A stretch of 64,000 nucleotides of DNA, taken from Flavobacterium hiemivividum (lineage in GTDB: Bacteria > Bacteroidota > Bacteroidia > Flavobacteriales > Flavobacteriaceae). The position numbers and the translations under genes are program-made. Below, in pieces: positions 31,938 through 41,086 of the stretch (positions are counted from its first letter, which is position 1; each line of letters begins with the position of its first letter). The notes under the pieces were generated by a model. That model had not been told where the DNA came from and searched no databases. It worked only from the letters and a program-made list of their open reading frames with translations. The stretch covers positions 1 to 64,000 of the forward strand of contig NZ_SMFO01000003.1 in the NCBI RefSeq assembly GCF_004349145.1, given 5' to 3'.

Positions 31938-33956
31938 ATGACTATAAAAAATATCGCACTATCCTTCATTTTTTTAACATCAATTCCTTCGTTTTCGCAA
32001 CAAGTTGTAGAAAGTGATGGAATTGTTAGTATAGAGACAAATCTATCTTATTTAGATTCTATCAAAAAGACCTTCGTTAAAAATGAAATGGCTGCTCAAA
32101 TAGACAGTTTATGGATGAAGGAATTGACAAATCTAGAACTATACAACGACATCACGTCTGATATTGAAAACATCAATTTAGACACGAAGGTAGATTATGA
32201 ATTGTCGACAGAATTGTTGAAATCAAGGTTAGAGGCCATGAATGCCAAATCGCCTTTCAAGATTGTTTACAATGAGAGTCTAGAAAACGTAATTAAATCG
32301 TTTTTAAAGTACCGCAAACAATCATTTGGACGATTAATGGCAATGTCTGAATATTATTTCCCCATGTTTGAAGAGGCTTTTGCCAAAGGAAACGTGCCTT
32401 TAGAAATAAAATATTTGTCCATTGTCGAATCAGCATTAAACCCAAAAGCGGTTTCTAGAATGGGAGCTACCGGACTTTGGCAATTTATGTATCACACCGG
32501 AAAACAATACAATTTAAAGATCGATTCTTATGTAGATGAACGCAGTGATCCCTTAAAATCGACAGCTGCAGCGGCAAAGTACATGTCTAATATGTATGCT
32601 GTTTTTGGAGACTGGGAATTGGTATTAGCATCTTACAACTCAGGACCAGGGAATGTGTCTAAAGCAATCAGACGATCAGGAGGAAAACAGAGTTATTGGG
32701 ACATTAGAAAATACTTACCAAAAGAAACGCAAGGGTATGTTCCTGCTTTTTTAGCAACCATGTATTTATACGAATACCACAAAGAACATGGAATAAAAGC
32801 GGATAAAGCAGTGGTGCAGCACTTTGCCACAGATACTATAATGATCAAAAAGCAAATGTCATTCAAGCAAATTGCTGATTTATTAGATGTTCCGGTTTCG
32901 CAATTGCAATTATTAAATCCATCATACAAACTAAATGTGGTTCCTTTTTATCATGATGAGAATCATTATATAAGATTGCCGCGAGAAAAAATTGCGACTT
33001 TCGTTTCTAATGAAGATAAAATGTATGCTTATGTTCAACACGAAATCGATCGCAAGGAAAACCCTTTCCAACATTCAAGTGCAGTTGCAAAAAATGATGA
33101 AAGTAATACAGTAACAAAAACGATTTCTCGATCAAAAACAAAATATTACAGGGTAAGACGTGGAGATAATCTGGGTTCAATCGCCAACAAATATGATGTT
33201 GATGTTGCCACAATTAAAAAATGGAACGGACTACGAAGCAATACCATCGCCTACGGAAAAACGCTAAAAATCATTTCTACAGAAAGTGTTGCTCAGGCAA
33301 TTAAGAAAGAAGCTAAAGTAGAAATTGCTGCTGTTGACATAAAAGCAGGGAAGGAAGTTAACAATAAAAAAGACACTAAGGCTGATACTTTATCGACGAA
33401 AGCCGCGACTGTATACGTTGTTCAAAAAGGGGATAATCTAAATAGTATTGCGCAAAAAAACAATGTTACAGTGGCTGAAATTAAAGAGTGGAATAATCTC
33501 TCGAGTACAACAGTTCAATTAGGCGCTTCTTTGATGGTTGCCGAAGTAATTACCAACAAAAAAACGGAAGCTGTTGCAGAACTTGAACGTAAAGATATTG
33601 AGTATACCGTCAAAATGGGGGACAATCTGGGAAATATCGCCAAGAAATTCGGTGCTTCTGTAAATGATTTAAAAGAATGGAATCAGTTATCAGGTAACAA
33701 CGTCGTTTTAGGCAAAGTTTTGATTGTTGCCAAAGATGAAATCGCGATTAATACGGCTCAAGCTTCGGTAGATTCATTTAAGAAAAAAGACAATGCAAAT
33801 AAAAAAACAGCAAGTAATTATTATGTTCAAAAAGGCGATTCTTTGTATAGCATTGCCAAAAAATATCCTGGAGTAACAATATCCGATATTAAAAAGTGGA
33901 ACGATATTCGCGATGAAAATATTAAACCTGGAATGAAATTAAAAATTAGCGGATAA
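31938..33956 (+). CDS. LysM-containing lytic murein transglycosylase (MltD-like)
   Basis: 672 residues. Signal peptide (1-20), then an SLT domain (about 150-270) with catalytic Glu164 in SIVESALNPKAVSRMGATG and the ASYNSGPGNV motif, then four LysM repeats in the C-terminal half (near 398-441, 492-537, 555-602 and 627-672; each begins like RRGDNLGSIANKY). Enzymes of this kind cleave peptidoglycan glycan strands to 1,6-anhydro products; LysM modules bind the wall. E. coli MltD has two LysM repeats, so four is on the high side. Confidence 0.92.
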   Translation: MTIKNIALSFIFLTSIPSFSQQVVESDGIVSIETNLSYLDSIKKTFVKNEMAAQIDSLWMKELTNLELYNDITSDIENINLDTKVDYELSTELLKSRLEAMNAKSPFKIVYNESLENVIKSFLKYRKQSFGRLMAMSEYYFPMFEEAFAKGNVPLEIKYLSIVESALNPKAVSRMGATGLWQFMYHTGKQYNLKIDSYVDERSDPLKSTAAAAKYMSNMYAVFGDWELVLASYNSGPGNVSKAIRRSGGKQSYWDIRKYLPKETQGYVPAFLATMYLYEYHKEHGIKADKAVVQHFATDTIMIKKQMSFKQIADLLDVPVSQLQLLNPSYKLNVVPFYHDENHYIRLPREKIATFVSNEDKMYAYVQHEIDRKENPFQHSSAVAKNDESNTVTKTISRSKTKYYRVRRGDNLGSIANKYDVDVATIKKWNGLRSNTIAYGKTLKIISTESVAQAIKKEAKVEIAAVDIKAGKEVNNKKDTKADTLSTKAATVYVVQKGDNLNSIAQKNNVTVAEIKEWNNLSSTTVQLGASLMVAEVITNKKTEAVAELERKDIEYTVKMGDNLGNIAKKFGASVNDLKEWNQLSGNNVVLGKVLIVAKDEIAINTAQASVDSFKKKDNANKKTASNYYVQKGDSLYSIAKKYPGVTISDIKKWNDIRDENIKPGMKLKISG

Positions 33957-34004
33957 TATGTTTAACTTCTATAAATTTGGGTTTTATTTCATAAATATTT
34001 TAAA

Positions 34005-34988
34005 ATGAATAAAGCCCATTTTTTATTTCTACTTATTGCTCTTCTGTTTTTTTCCTGTAAAAAGGAAAATACTGATGTTATTCAAAAAGCAACAGGAAAA
34101 ATCAATAATATCTCTGTAATTATTGATGATCAGTTGTGGAATGGCGAGGTAGGGGACAGCCTACGAAATAAGTTTGCTGCTCCAGTAATTGGGTTGCCTC
34201 AAGAAGAGCCTCTGTTTACCATAAATCAATATCCCGCCAAACTTATGGAAGGGTTTATGACGGACAGTCGCAACATCATTATCGTAAAAAAAGAAGATAA
34301 GAATAAATTTGAAATAAATAAAGATCAATATGCTACTCCCCAAAATGTTTTCCATATTTCCGGGAAAACTACTGCTGATATTTTAAAAATTATTGAAAAA
34401 AACACCTTTCAAATCATTCAAATTATCAGACAGACTGAAATTGAGGAATGCCAAAGACTTTATAAAAAGTCGCTCCTTGATCCTAAGATTATTAGTAAAA
34501 AGTTCAATATTGCCCTAGATATCCCATCGGATTATGAATATATGGTTCAGGATTCTAATTTTGTTTGGCTGAAGAAAGAGTTAATAAGTGGGAACACCAG
34601 TTTATTAATTTACCAAGTTCCATTTTCTGCTATAAAAAATAAGGCTAATTTGGTTTCGAATATCATTAAAACCAGAGATTCGATTGGCGCTTTATACATT
34701 CACGGTAAAGAACCTGATACTGATATGATTACCGAAGAAGCCTACTCTCCCTACTTTTTTAAGATCAAACTCGACGGAAAACTTACCTATGAAACCAAGG
34801 GAAATTGGGAATTAAGGAATGATTTCATGTCTGGGCCTTTTATTAATTATGCTATTTTTGATGAAGAAAGTAATAGAGTGCTGTTTCTAGAGGGGTTTTG
34901 TTATTCTCCATCCAAAGAAAAAAGAGATTTAATGCAGGAATTAGAATCCATCATTAAATCAGTTACAATATTTAAGAAGGAGCTGTAG
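34005..34988 (+). CDS. DUF4837 family lipoprotein
   Basis: 327 residues with a signal peptide and lipobox LLFFSC (Cys18). The body is a soluble mixed alpha/beta region with LDIPSDYEYMVQDSNFVWLKKE near the middle, which I associate with the Bacteroidetes family DUF4837. No enzymatic motif is visible. The gene follows the transglycosylase by 48 bp and precedes the GNAT gene by 39 bp, so a shared transcript is possible. Confidence 0.8.
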   Translation: MNKAHFLFLLIALLFFSCKKENTDVIQKATGKINNISVIIDDQLWNGEVGDSLRNKFAAPVIGLPQEEPLFTINQYPAKLMEGFMTDSRNIIIVKKEDKNKFEINKDQYATPQNVFHISGKTTADILKIIEKNTFQIIQIIRQTEIEECQRLYKKSLLDPKIISKKFNIALDIPSDYEYMVQDSNFVWLKKELISGNTSLLIYQVPFSAIKNKANLVSNIIKTRDSIGALYIHGKEPDTDMITEEAYSPYFFKIKLDGKLTYETKGNWELRNDFMSGPFINYAIFDEESNRVLFLEGFCYSPSKEKRDLMQELESIIKSVTIFKKEL

Positions 34989-35027
34989 GTTAAAAAAATT
35001 ACTAAAATTTAAATATAAAAACTATCC

Positions 35028-35474
35028 ATGGCAATACAATGGAAAACAAAGCCTTTTGAGGCACTTTCAGTAAATGAGTTATACGATTTGCTTAAATTAA
35101 GAAGTGAGATCTTTGTAGTGGAGCAAAACTGCGTCTATCTTGATCTTGATGGCAAAGACAAGTTTGCCTTGCATCTTTTTGGTGAATTTGAAGGTAAAAT
35201 TGTGGCTCATGCACGCCTTTTTAAGGCTGGAATTAGTTTTGACAACGCTTCGATAGGTAGAGTTGTGGTAGATATTAATTACCGTGACAGGAAATGGGGA
35301 CATGATTTAATGCGCGAAGCGATCGCCGGAATTGCTAAGCATTACGATGAGGTTAAAATAACCATTGGTGCGCAGTTGTATTTGAAGAAATTCTATGAAA
35401 GCCACGGCTTTGTGCAAAGCAGCGAAATGTATCTGGAAGACGATATTCCACACATTGAGATGAAAAGAGAGTAA
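35028..35474 (+). CDS. GNAT family N-acetyltransferase (ElaA-like)
   Basis: 148 residues. The start WKTKPFEALSVNELYDLLKLR and EIFVVEQNCVYLDLDGKD are typical of ElaA-type GNATs, and the acetyl-CoA site is the R-V-V-V strand followed by DRKWGHDLM. The last part, GAQLYLKKFYESHGF, is the usual C-terminal signature. The substrate is unknown. Confidence 0.88.
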   Translation: MAIQWKTKPFEALSVNELYDLLKLRSEIFVVEQNCVYLDLDGKDKFALHLFGEFEGKIVAHARLFKAGISFDNASIGRVVVDINYRDRKWGHDLMREAIAGIAKHYDEVKITIGAQLYLKKFYESHGFVQSSEMYLEDDIPHIEMKRE

Positions 35475-35540
35475 TTATAACATCTTAGTATAGAAATTAC
35501 GATAAAATTTTCCTACCCAAAATTAAATATTTATTTTATC

Positions 35541-35572
35541 ATTCCGTCTCGTTTTTTGGAACGAGACGGAAT
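35541..35572. terminator. Strong hairpin between GNAT and S41 protease genes
   Basis: ATTCCGTCTCGTT (35541-35553) pairs perfectly with AACGAGACGGAAT (35560-35572) around a six-base loop. It lies between convergent genes and may act as a terminator, but T-runs are short. The outer bases TCATTCCG also occur in the 217-bp repeats. Confidence 0.55.
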
Positions 35573-35666
35573 GACAATTTTGTGGTTATGATTTATAATA
35601 GCATTTTCAAAAGTCAAATAGTATTGCTTTTAATTCAATCAGTACTAATAATCTTATCGTAAAGTG

Positions 35667-37304
35667 CTATTTTTTCAGGATGCTGTTGTATTCAGTTGTA
35701 TTGTTCAAAATGCTAACTGATTTTTTAATTTCGGAATTTGTTTTTACATAATACTGATAAAGTCCTTCTTGATATTGGTATCGCTTAATAATTTCGTCAA
35801 CAATTAAACCTTTAATTTCTTCCTGGTTTTTATCTAATAAGGTTTCTTCGCTTTTCTGAAGGGCCGAAAGAAGTTGTTGGTATTCGGTGTTAATAGTAGC
35901 GTCTATATTTTCTTTTTTGGCTACAGCCAAAGTATTTTTTAATGCCTTTTCTGTTTCTGTATCGAAAGAGATTTTTTGGGTTTTTAAAAACTGTTTGAAG
36001 TTTGCAAAGTCCGAATTTGAAAATGTAGGTATCTGTGAGCCCAAATTTGGATTTTTATAATAATAATCGGTAGCGTAATTAAAAATCCCGTCGTTGTTCA
36101 GTAAAGCTTTGGCAATGGTGCTGGTTTTGGTTTCTTCCAGTTGAATATCTGGCAAAACGCCGCCACCGTCATAAACGGTTCTTCCTTTTCGGGTTTTAAA
36201 GCTGTTATAATTTTTTTTATCGGTTCTAGTCGCTACGCCATCTTTGTCTTTATGAGCATAGTCTAAAGCTTGAATACATCTGCCGGAAGGCGTGTAATAT
36301 CTTGAAATCGTTACTTTTAGTTGGGTGTTGTATGTTAAATCAATTGGTTTTTGAACCAGTCCTTTTCCAAAACTACGGCTTCCCACCACCACGGCGCGAT
36401 CTAGATCTTGTAAGGCACCTGAAACAATCTCTGATGCCGAAGCACTTCTTTCATTTATAAGAATTACCAACGGAATTTCAGTATCTACTGGTTCCATCAT
36501 TGTTTTGTATGTGTTGTTGTGTTTTTCGTTTTTCGATTTTGTAGTTACAATAACTTCGTTTTTTGGTACAAATAGATTGCAAATGTTTACAGCTTCATGC
36601 AACAGTCCGCCAGGATTTCCTCTTAAGTCTAAAATAATTCGGTCAGCGCCTTGCCTTTTTAGTTCTTCTAATGCTTTTTTGGTTTCAAAGGAGGCTTTGT
36701 TATTAAAATGTGCCAAAACAATGTAGCCTGTTTTTTCGTCTATTTTCGAAAAAAACACTACCGATTTTATTTCGACTTCATCAAGAACAATTTGTGCGGT
36801 ATTTGTTTTTCCCTGACGGTTGAATTTCACGTCGATTTTAGTGTTTTTAGCGCCTTTCATCAGTTGAGATGCATCATCTTTAAAATCAGATAAAAGGACA
36901 TCGCCAATTTGGATAATTTCATCTCCGGGCTTCAAACCAGCTTTATCGGCAGGGAAATCTTTGTAAATCTCGCGTATAATGATTTTATCATCTTTTCTAG
37001 TAATTAGAGCACCAATTCCGGTATATTCTCCAGTATTGTTAATTTTAAACTTTACCACATCCTGCTCGTTGAAGTAGACGGTGTAAGGATCTAGACTCGC
37101 TAACATGCCTTTGATGGCACTATCCATTAATTCGCCAGGATTTGCATCGTCCACATAATTAGTGTTCAATTCCTTGAAAAGTGTTGTGAATATTTCGATT
37201 TGTTTTGCAATTTCGAAAAAGTCGTCTTTAAAACTAGCACCTAGAAACAATAAGCCCGAGGCAACAACAGGAAGGATATATTTTTTTTTCAGTATCGAAA
37301 TCAT
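35667..37304 (-). CDS. S41 family carboxy-terminal processing protease (CtpA-like)
   Basis: 545 residues. N-terminal membrane anchor/signal (8-24), PDZ domain (about 85-160, GIGALITRKDDKIIIREI), then the S41 catalytic core with LDLRGNPGG (226-234), the Ser-containing RSASASEI (286-293) and catalytic Lys314 in SRSFGKG. These serine proteases trim the C-termini of periplasmic proteins. A ~120-residue C-terminal helical extension is present. It follows rnpA on the same strand by about 97 bp. Confidence 0.93.
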   Translation of the reverse strand: MISILKKKYILPVVASGLLFLGASFKDDFFEIAKQIEIFTTLFKELNTNYVDDANPGELMDSAIKGMLASLDPYTVYFNEQDVVKFKINNTGEYTGIGALITRKDDKIIIREIYKDFPADKAGLKPGDEIIQIGDVLLSDFKDDASQLMKGAKNTKIDVKFNRQGKTNTAQIVLDEVEIKSVVFFSKIDEKTGYIVLAHFNNKASFETKKALEELKRQGADRIILDLRGNPGGLLHEAVNICNLFVPKNEVIVTTKSKNEKHNNTYKTMMEPVDTEIPLVILINERSASASEIVSGALQDLDRAVVVGSRSFGKGLVQKPIDLTYNTQLKVTISRYYTPSGRCIQALDYAHKDKDGVATRTDKKNYNSFKTRKGRTVYDGGGVLPDIQLEETKTSTIAKALLNNDGIFNYATDYYYKNPNLGSQIPTFSNSDFANFKQFLKTQKISFDTETEKALKNTLAVAKKENIDATINTEYQQLLSALQKSEETLLDKNQEEIKGLIVDEIIKRYQYQEGLYQYYVKTNSEIKKSVSILNNTTEYNSILKK

Positions 37305-37401
37305 GATCTTTATTTAAGGAGTACTAAAATAGCAATAAATCATGAATTATTAAGAGCGAAGACGAGTATTCTCATTTTCATTGGTTTAAAATAAGGAAGA
37401 A

Positions 37402-37815
37402 TTATTCCTTTTCAGAATCGTCTTTTACTTCCACGGCTTCTTTTTTAGCGTTTTGAGCTATAAATTTCTCAAATAATTGGATGGTCTTAGTGTTGATTTC
37501 TGCATAAGACAAGCGGTCTTTCGTCTGGTAAAAAAACATGAAAGAACAGGGTTGGTCTAGGTTGTCAATAAGGATGTGTTTGTTTAGACGATAGGTCTCG
37601 CGAAGGAGACGTTTGAAATAATTTCTGTCCACCGCTTTTTTAAAGTTCCTTTTAGAAACAGAAACTCCCATTTTAATTTTCGATCCATCACTTATCGGTC
37701 CACAATGGTAAACGAGTCGCAATGGGTATTTTGAAACTGATTTCCCTTCAGAAAACAATAGGCCAATTGTGATCTTACTTTTTAGTTTTTCTTTCTTTGG
37801 ATAAGTGAAATTCAT
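37402..37815 (-). CDS. rnpA: Ribonuclease P protein component
   Basis: 137 residues. Protein subunit of RNase P, which matures tRNA 5' ends. The RNR motif region KRNFKKAVDRNYFKRLLRE is intact, and the N-terminal GLLFSEGKS segment is typical. Unlike in many bacteria, rpmH is not adjacent here. The acidic C-terminus AVEVKDDSEKE is unusual for an RNA-binding protein but lies outside the core. A TACCTTTG box is upstream. Confidence 0.93.
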   Translation of the reverse strand: MNFTYPKKEKLKSKITIGLLFSEGKSVSKYPLRLVYHCGPISDGSKIKMGVSVSKRNFKKAVDRNYFKRLLRETYRLNKHILIDNLDQPCSFMFFYQTKDRLSYAEINTKTIQLFEKFIAQNAKKEAVEVKDDSEKE

Positions 37816-37844
37816 TTGTATTAAAAGACAGGGATTAAAGCAGA

Positions 37845-37852
37845 CAAAGGTA
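37845..37852 (-). promoter_or_regulatory. -7 promoter element of rnpA
   Basis: Minus-strand TACCTTTG fits TAnnTTTG, 29 bp before the ATG. Confidence 0.5.
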
Positions 37853-38020
37853 CAATTAATACTAATTATAGTTATTTATTAGTTAGAAAATGTAAAGTAT
37901 GATGCCGATATAGTATGAAAATAGTCTAATTTTTATTGGACTATCATTGAATACATAATCGGTATAAACCATAAACCTATTATTGTTTCGAAAATAAATA
38001 GCGGTAAAAATATAATTTCC

Positions 38021-38028
38021 TACTTTTG
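38021..38028 (+). promoter_or_regulatory. -7 promoter element of plsC copy 2
   Basis: TACTTTTG fits TAnnTTTG, 17 bp before the ATG. Confidence 0.5.
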
Positions 38029-38045
38029 TCGCTAATTTTTTAAGC

Positions 38046-38780
38046 ATGGAAAAGATAATATCGTATCCGATATCTGTAATTTATTATTTATTATTTGGTC
38101 TTACGTTGGTCATTTTTCACCCTATTCAATGGGTTTGTTTGAATGTTTTTGGATACCAAGCTCATAAAAAGAGTGTGGACTACATGAATTTCATTTTGTT
38201 GAAATGTACTAATCTTCTAGGAACTACTTTCCATTTTGAAAATATAGAAGGAGTTCCAAAAAATGTACCTATTATATTTGTCTCCAATCATCAAAGCATG
38301 TACGATATCATTGCCATGATTTGGTATTTACGTAGATTTCATTGTAAATTTGTAAGTAAGAAAGAATTAGGGAAAGGAATTCCAAGTGTTTCCTTTAATT
38401 TGCGTCACGGAGGTTCTGTTTTAATTGATAGAAAAGACCCAAAACAGGCAATTCCTGCAATTAAAGGGTTGGCTAATTATATCGAAAAATACTGCCGTTC
38501 AGCAGTAATTTTCCCCGAAGGAACCCGCAGTAAAACAGGGAAACCAAAAGAGTTTGCACAAACTGGTTTGAAAATATTATGTAAGAACACTCCAACGGCT
38601 TATGTTGTTCCGATCAGTATCAACAACTCTTGGAAAGTGGTAAAGTTTGGATTTTTTCCTTTAGGTTTAGGAAATCGCCTTACCTTTGTATTACATAAGC
38701 CATTAGCGGTAAGTGAATATGACTTTGCTGCATTAATGGAAAAGACGGAAAGTGCAGTAGTGAAAGGAATAAAATTTTAA
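38046..38780 (+). CDS. 1-acyl-sn-glycerol-3-phosphate acyltransferase (PlsC family), copy 2
   Basis: 244 residues. Catalytic NHQSMYD (His82, Asp87) and FPEGTRSKTG (156-165) with the Arg typical of canonical PlsC; copy 1 at 23 kb has GG in place of TR. An N-terminal helix (about 10-30) anchors it to the inner membrane. It is followed after 10 bp by the acyl-ACP desaturase gene, suggesting a shared role in setting acyl chains of phospholipids. Confidence 0.92.
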   Translation: MEKIISYPISVIYYLLFGLTLVIFHPIQWVCLNVFGYQAHKKSVDYMNFILLKCTNLLGTTFHFENIEGVPKNVPIIFVSNHQSMYDIIAMIWYLRRFHCKFVSKKELGKGIPSVSFNLRHGGSVLIDRKDPKQAIPAIKGLANYIEKYCRSAVIFPEGTRSKTGKPKEFAQTGLKILCKNTPTAYVVPISINNSWKVVKFGFFPLGLGNRLTFVLHKPLAVSEYDFAALMEKTESAVVKGIKF

Positions 38781-38790
38781 TTTATATAAA

Positions 38791-39777
38791 ATGTCAATAA
38801 AAAACATTCGATTAGAAGTAATGCAGTTTTTAGAAAAAAACGTGACGAGCTATGTGGATCAATATTTGATACCAGTTGAAGAAATTTGGCAGCCATCTGA
38901 TTTTTTGCCTAATTCTGAAAGCGATAATTTCTTAGAAGAAGTAAGAGAACTACGCGAAATATCTAAGGACTTACCTTATGATTTTTGGGTAGCAATGGTA
39001 GGAGATACTATTACAGAAGAAGCTTTGCCAACCTATGAAAACTGGTTGATGGAGGTAGAAGGAGTAGACAATTTAGAGAGAAATGGTTGGTCAACTTGGG
39101 TTCGTCAATGGACAGGTGAAGAAAACCGCCATGGTGATTTGTTGAATAAGTACTTGTATTTATCTGGTCGTGTAAACATGCGCGAGGTCGAAATTACAAC
39201 TCAGCATCTTATCAATGATGGTTTTGACATAGGTACCGGAAGAGACCCTTACAAGAACTTTGTTTATACTAGTTTCCAAGAATTAGCAACTTATGTATCG
39301 CACAATAGAGTTTCACAATTGGCTAAAAGCTACGGAGATAAAAAATTAGCAAAAATGTGCAAAATGATTGCTGGTGACGAAATGCGTCATCATCATGCTT
39401 ATAGCGAATTTGTAAATCAGATTTTCAAGGTAGATCCTAGCGAAATGATGCTTGCTTTTCAATACATGATGAAAGCTAAAATCGTTATGCCAGCGCATTT
39501 CTTGAGAGAATCTGGACAAAAGATAAGTTCTGCTTTCGAGCATTTTTCAGACTCGGCACAAAGAATTGGGGTTTATACTGCCAATGATTATGTCGATATT
39601 ATGCAAAAATTGATTGAAAAGTGGGAAATAGATAAAATTACCGGTTTAACAGATGAGGCCGAAAAAGCACGTGATTATCTAATGAAATTACCAGCTAGAA
39701 TGGCTAGAATTTCAGAAAGAATAGTTATTCCACAAGAATCTCATATTTTCAAATGGGTAGAGCCTGCAAGACTTTAA
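38791..39777 (+). CDS. Acyl-ACP desaturase (soluble di-iron, ferritin-like)
   Basis: 328 residues. Soluble fatty-acid desaturase of the stearoyl-ACP type (FA_desaturase_2), which introduces a cis double bond into acyl-ACP using oxygen and reduced ferredoxin. The di-iron ligands can be read as Glu76, the EENRH motif (110-114), Glu164 in FQELATY and the DEMRH motif (196-200). The fold is best known from plant plastids but also occurs in Bacteroidetes and Actinobacteria. Co-transcribed with plsC copy 2. Confidence 0.92.
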   Translation: MSIKNIRLEVMQFLEKNVTSYVDQYLIPVEEIWQPSDFLPNSESDNFLEEVRELREISKDLPYDFWVAMVGDTITEEALPTYENWLMEVEGVDNLERNGWSTWVRQWTGEENRHGDLLNKYLYLSGRVNMREVEITTQHLINDGFDIGTGRDPYKNFVYTSFQELATYVSHNRVSQLAKSYGDKKLAKMCKMIAGDEMRHHHAYSEFVNQIFKVDPSEMMLAFQYMMKAKIVMPAHFLRESGQKISSAFEHFSDSAQRIGVYTANDYVDIMQKLIEKWEIDKITGLTDEAEKARDYLMKLPARMARISERIVIPQESHIFKWVEPARL

Positions 39778-39835
39778 TTTTTTGAAATACAAGTCTCGAA
39801 TGCGGGTAATGGAATCACCATTAAATTAAAATACA

Positions 39836-39882
39836 AATGTTGATTTTTAAAGTGTAGCCACTTTAGAAATCAACATTTTTTT
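39836..39882 (+). terminator. Terminator after the desaturase gene
   Basis: ATGTTGATTTTTAAAGTG pairs with CACTTTAGAAATCAACAT across a TAGC loop with internal mismatches, and is followed by a T-run. Confidence 0.85.
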
Positions 39883-39897
39883 ATAAAATCATAAAAG

Positions 39898-40551
39898 ATG
39901 AACAACATAGATATCATTAGCAAAACAATAACTTTTGTTAAAGAAAAATTGAAAAATGCCGAAGGCGGTCACGACTGGTTTCATATAGAAAGAGTCTATA
40001 AAAATGCCTTGTTGATTGCAAATGATGAGGTTTGTGATGAAACTGTTGTTAAGCTAGGAGCTTTGCTTCATGATATTGCAGACAGTAAATTTAATGATGG
40101 CGATGAAGCTGTAGGGCCAGAAATTGCGAGAACATTTCTAGAAGCAGAAGGTGTTGAAGAAGAAATTACAAATCATGTGATTAAAATCATCGAGAACATC
40201 TCTTATAAAGGCGGTAATGTCAAAAAAGATTTCTCTTCTATCGAATTAGATATAGTGCAAGATGCAGACCGTTTAGACGCCATTGGAGCCATCGGAATAG
40301 CTAGAGCGTTCAATTATGGAGGTTTTAAAAATAGAGGGATGTACGACCCTAAAATCGCGCCCAATTTAAAAATGACAAAGGAGGAATATAAAAAGAGTAC
40401 TGCTCCAACATTTAATCATTTTTATGAAAAACTATTGTTGTTGAAGGACAAAATGAATACTGCTTCTGGAAAAGCAATTGCTGCCGAAAGACACCGTTAT
40501 ATGGAAACGTTTATGGCACAGTTTTATGCAGAATGGGACGGGGAAAAGTAA
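39898..40551 (+). CDS. HD domain phosphohydrolase
   Basis: 217 residues with the metal-binding HD pattern: HDWFHIERV near residues 24-32, LLHDIADSKF near 57-66, and the distal DADRLDAIGAIGIARAF near 122-138. This is the YedJ-type HD family. The substrate is unknown; relatives act on nucleotides. A strong hairpin lies between it and the convergent unknown gene. Confidence 0.87.
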   Translation: MNNIDIISKTITFVKEKLKNAEGGHDWFHIERVYKNALLIANDEVCDETVVKLGALLHDIADSKFNDGDEAVGPEIARTFLEAEGVEEEITNHVIKIIENISYKGGNVKKDFSSIELDIVQDADRLDAIGAIGIARAFNYGGFKNRGMYDPKIAPNLKMTKEEYKKSTAPTFNHFYEKLLLLKDKMNTASGKAIAAERHRYMETFMAQFYAEWDGEK

Positions 40552-40557
40552 GTGAGC

Positions 40558-40610
40558 AGTGTTCAGTTTTTAAGTGTTCAGAACTACTGAATACTTAAAA
40601 ACTGAATACT
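40558..40610. terminator. Long hairpin between convergent genes
   Basis: 24-nt arms (40558-40581 and 40587-40610) pair with only two G-U/A-C positions around a five-base loop. The arms contain GTGTTCAGTTTTTAAGTGTT. It probably ends transcription from both sides and is related to the inverted repeat after mnmG. Confidence 0.75.
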
Positions 40611-40611
40611 A

Positions 40612-41013
40612 CTATATTATTCCTTTTTCTTTCATTTCGATAATTACATCCGAAGCGTTTTTAAACGTAGGTGGCTGTTCTATAATGCTTCCCACTCTTT
40701 TTTTGTTGAGTTTGAAGGTGATGTCGTTTTCTGTAGTGAATAAAAGTGCCGTCAAAAACGGATTGTTCATATATGGAGCCAAAACTATAAAAGCTTCGTC
40801 TAGGGTATGAAAACTTTCTATTTCCTCGGTTTTATACTTTGCGCTAAGGGAAAGACTAAAAACATCATCTTCTAATAGTACAGGGCGTACATAGATGTTC
40901 TTCAGTTCTGTATCACCTATGGTCTTCGCCAAAGTTAATTTGGCATACGTACCGTTTTGGATACTTTGTTTTACACTTTCCCAAAAAAGGGCAAATATTG
41001 GTTCGTATGACAT
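40612..41013 (-). CDS. Conserved-looking hypothetical protein
   Basis: 133 residues, soluble, no signal peptide or membrane helix. Mixed alpha/beta composition with LKNIYVRPVLLEDDVFSLSL in the middle and TFKNASDVIIEMKEKGII at the end. I do not recognise a family. The single good frame, standard ATG and position in a normal gene slot between convergent and same-strand genes support it being real. Confidence 0.65.
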   Translation of the reverse strand: MSYEPIFALFWESVKQSIQNGTYAKLTLAKTIGDTELKNIYVRPVLLEDDVFSLSLSAKYKTEEIESFHTLDEAFIVLAPYMNNPFLTALLFTTENDITFKLNKKRVGSIIEQPPTFKNASDVIIEMKEKGII

Positions 41014-41086
41014 GAGTTCAATTTTAATGTTAAGTTTCTGAGCTGCAAAATTACATTATATACCTTAAACGAGTACTAAAATTTGT

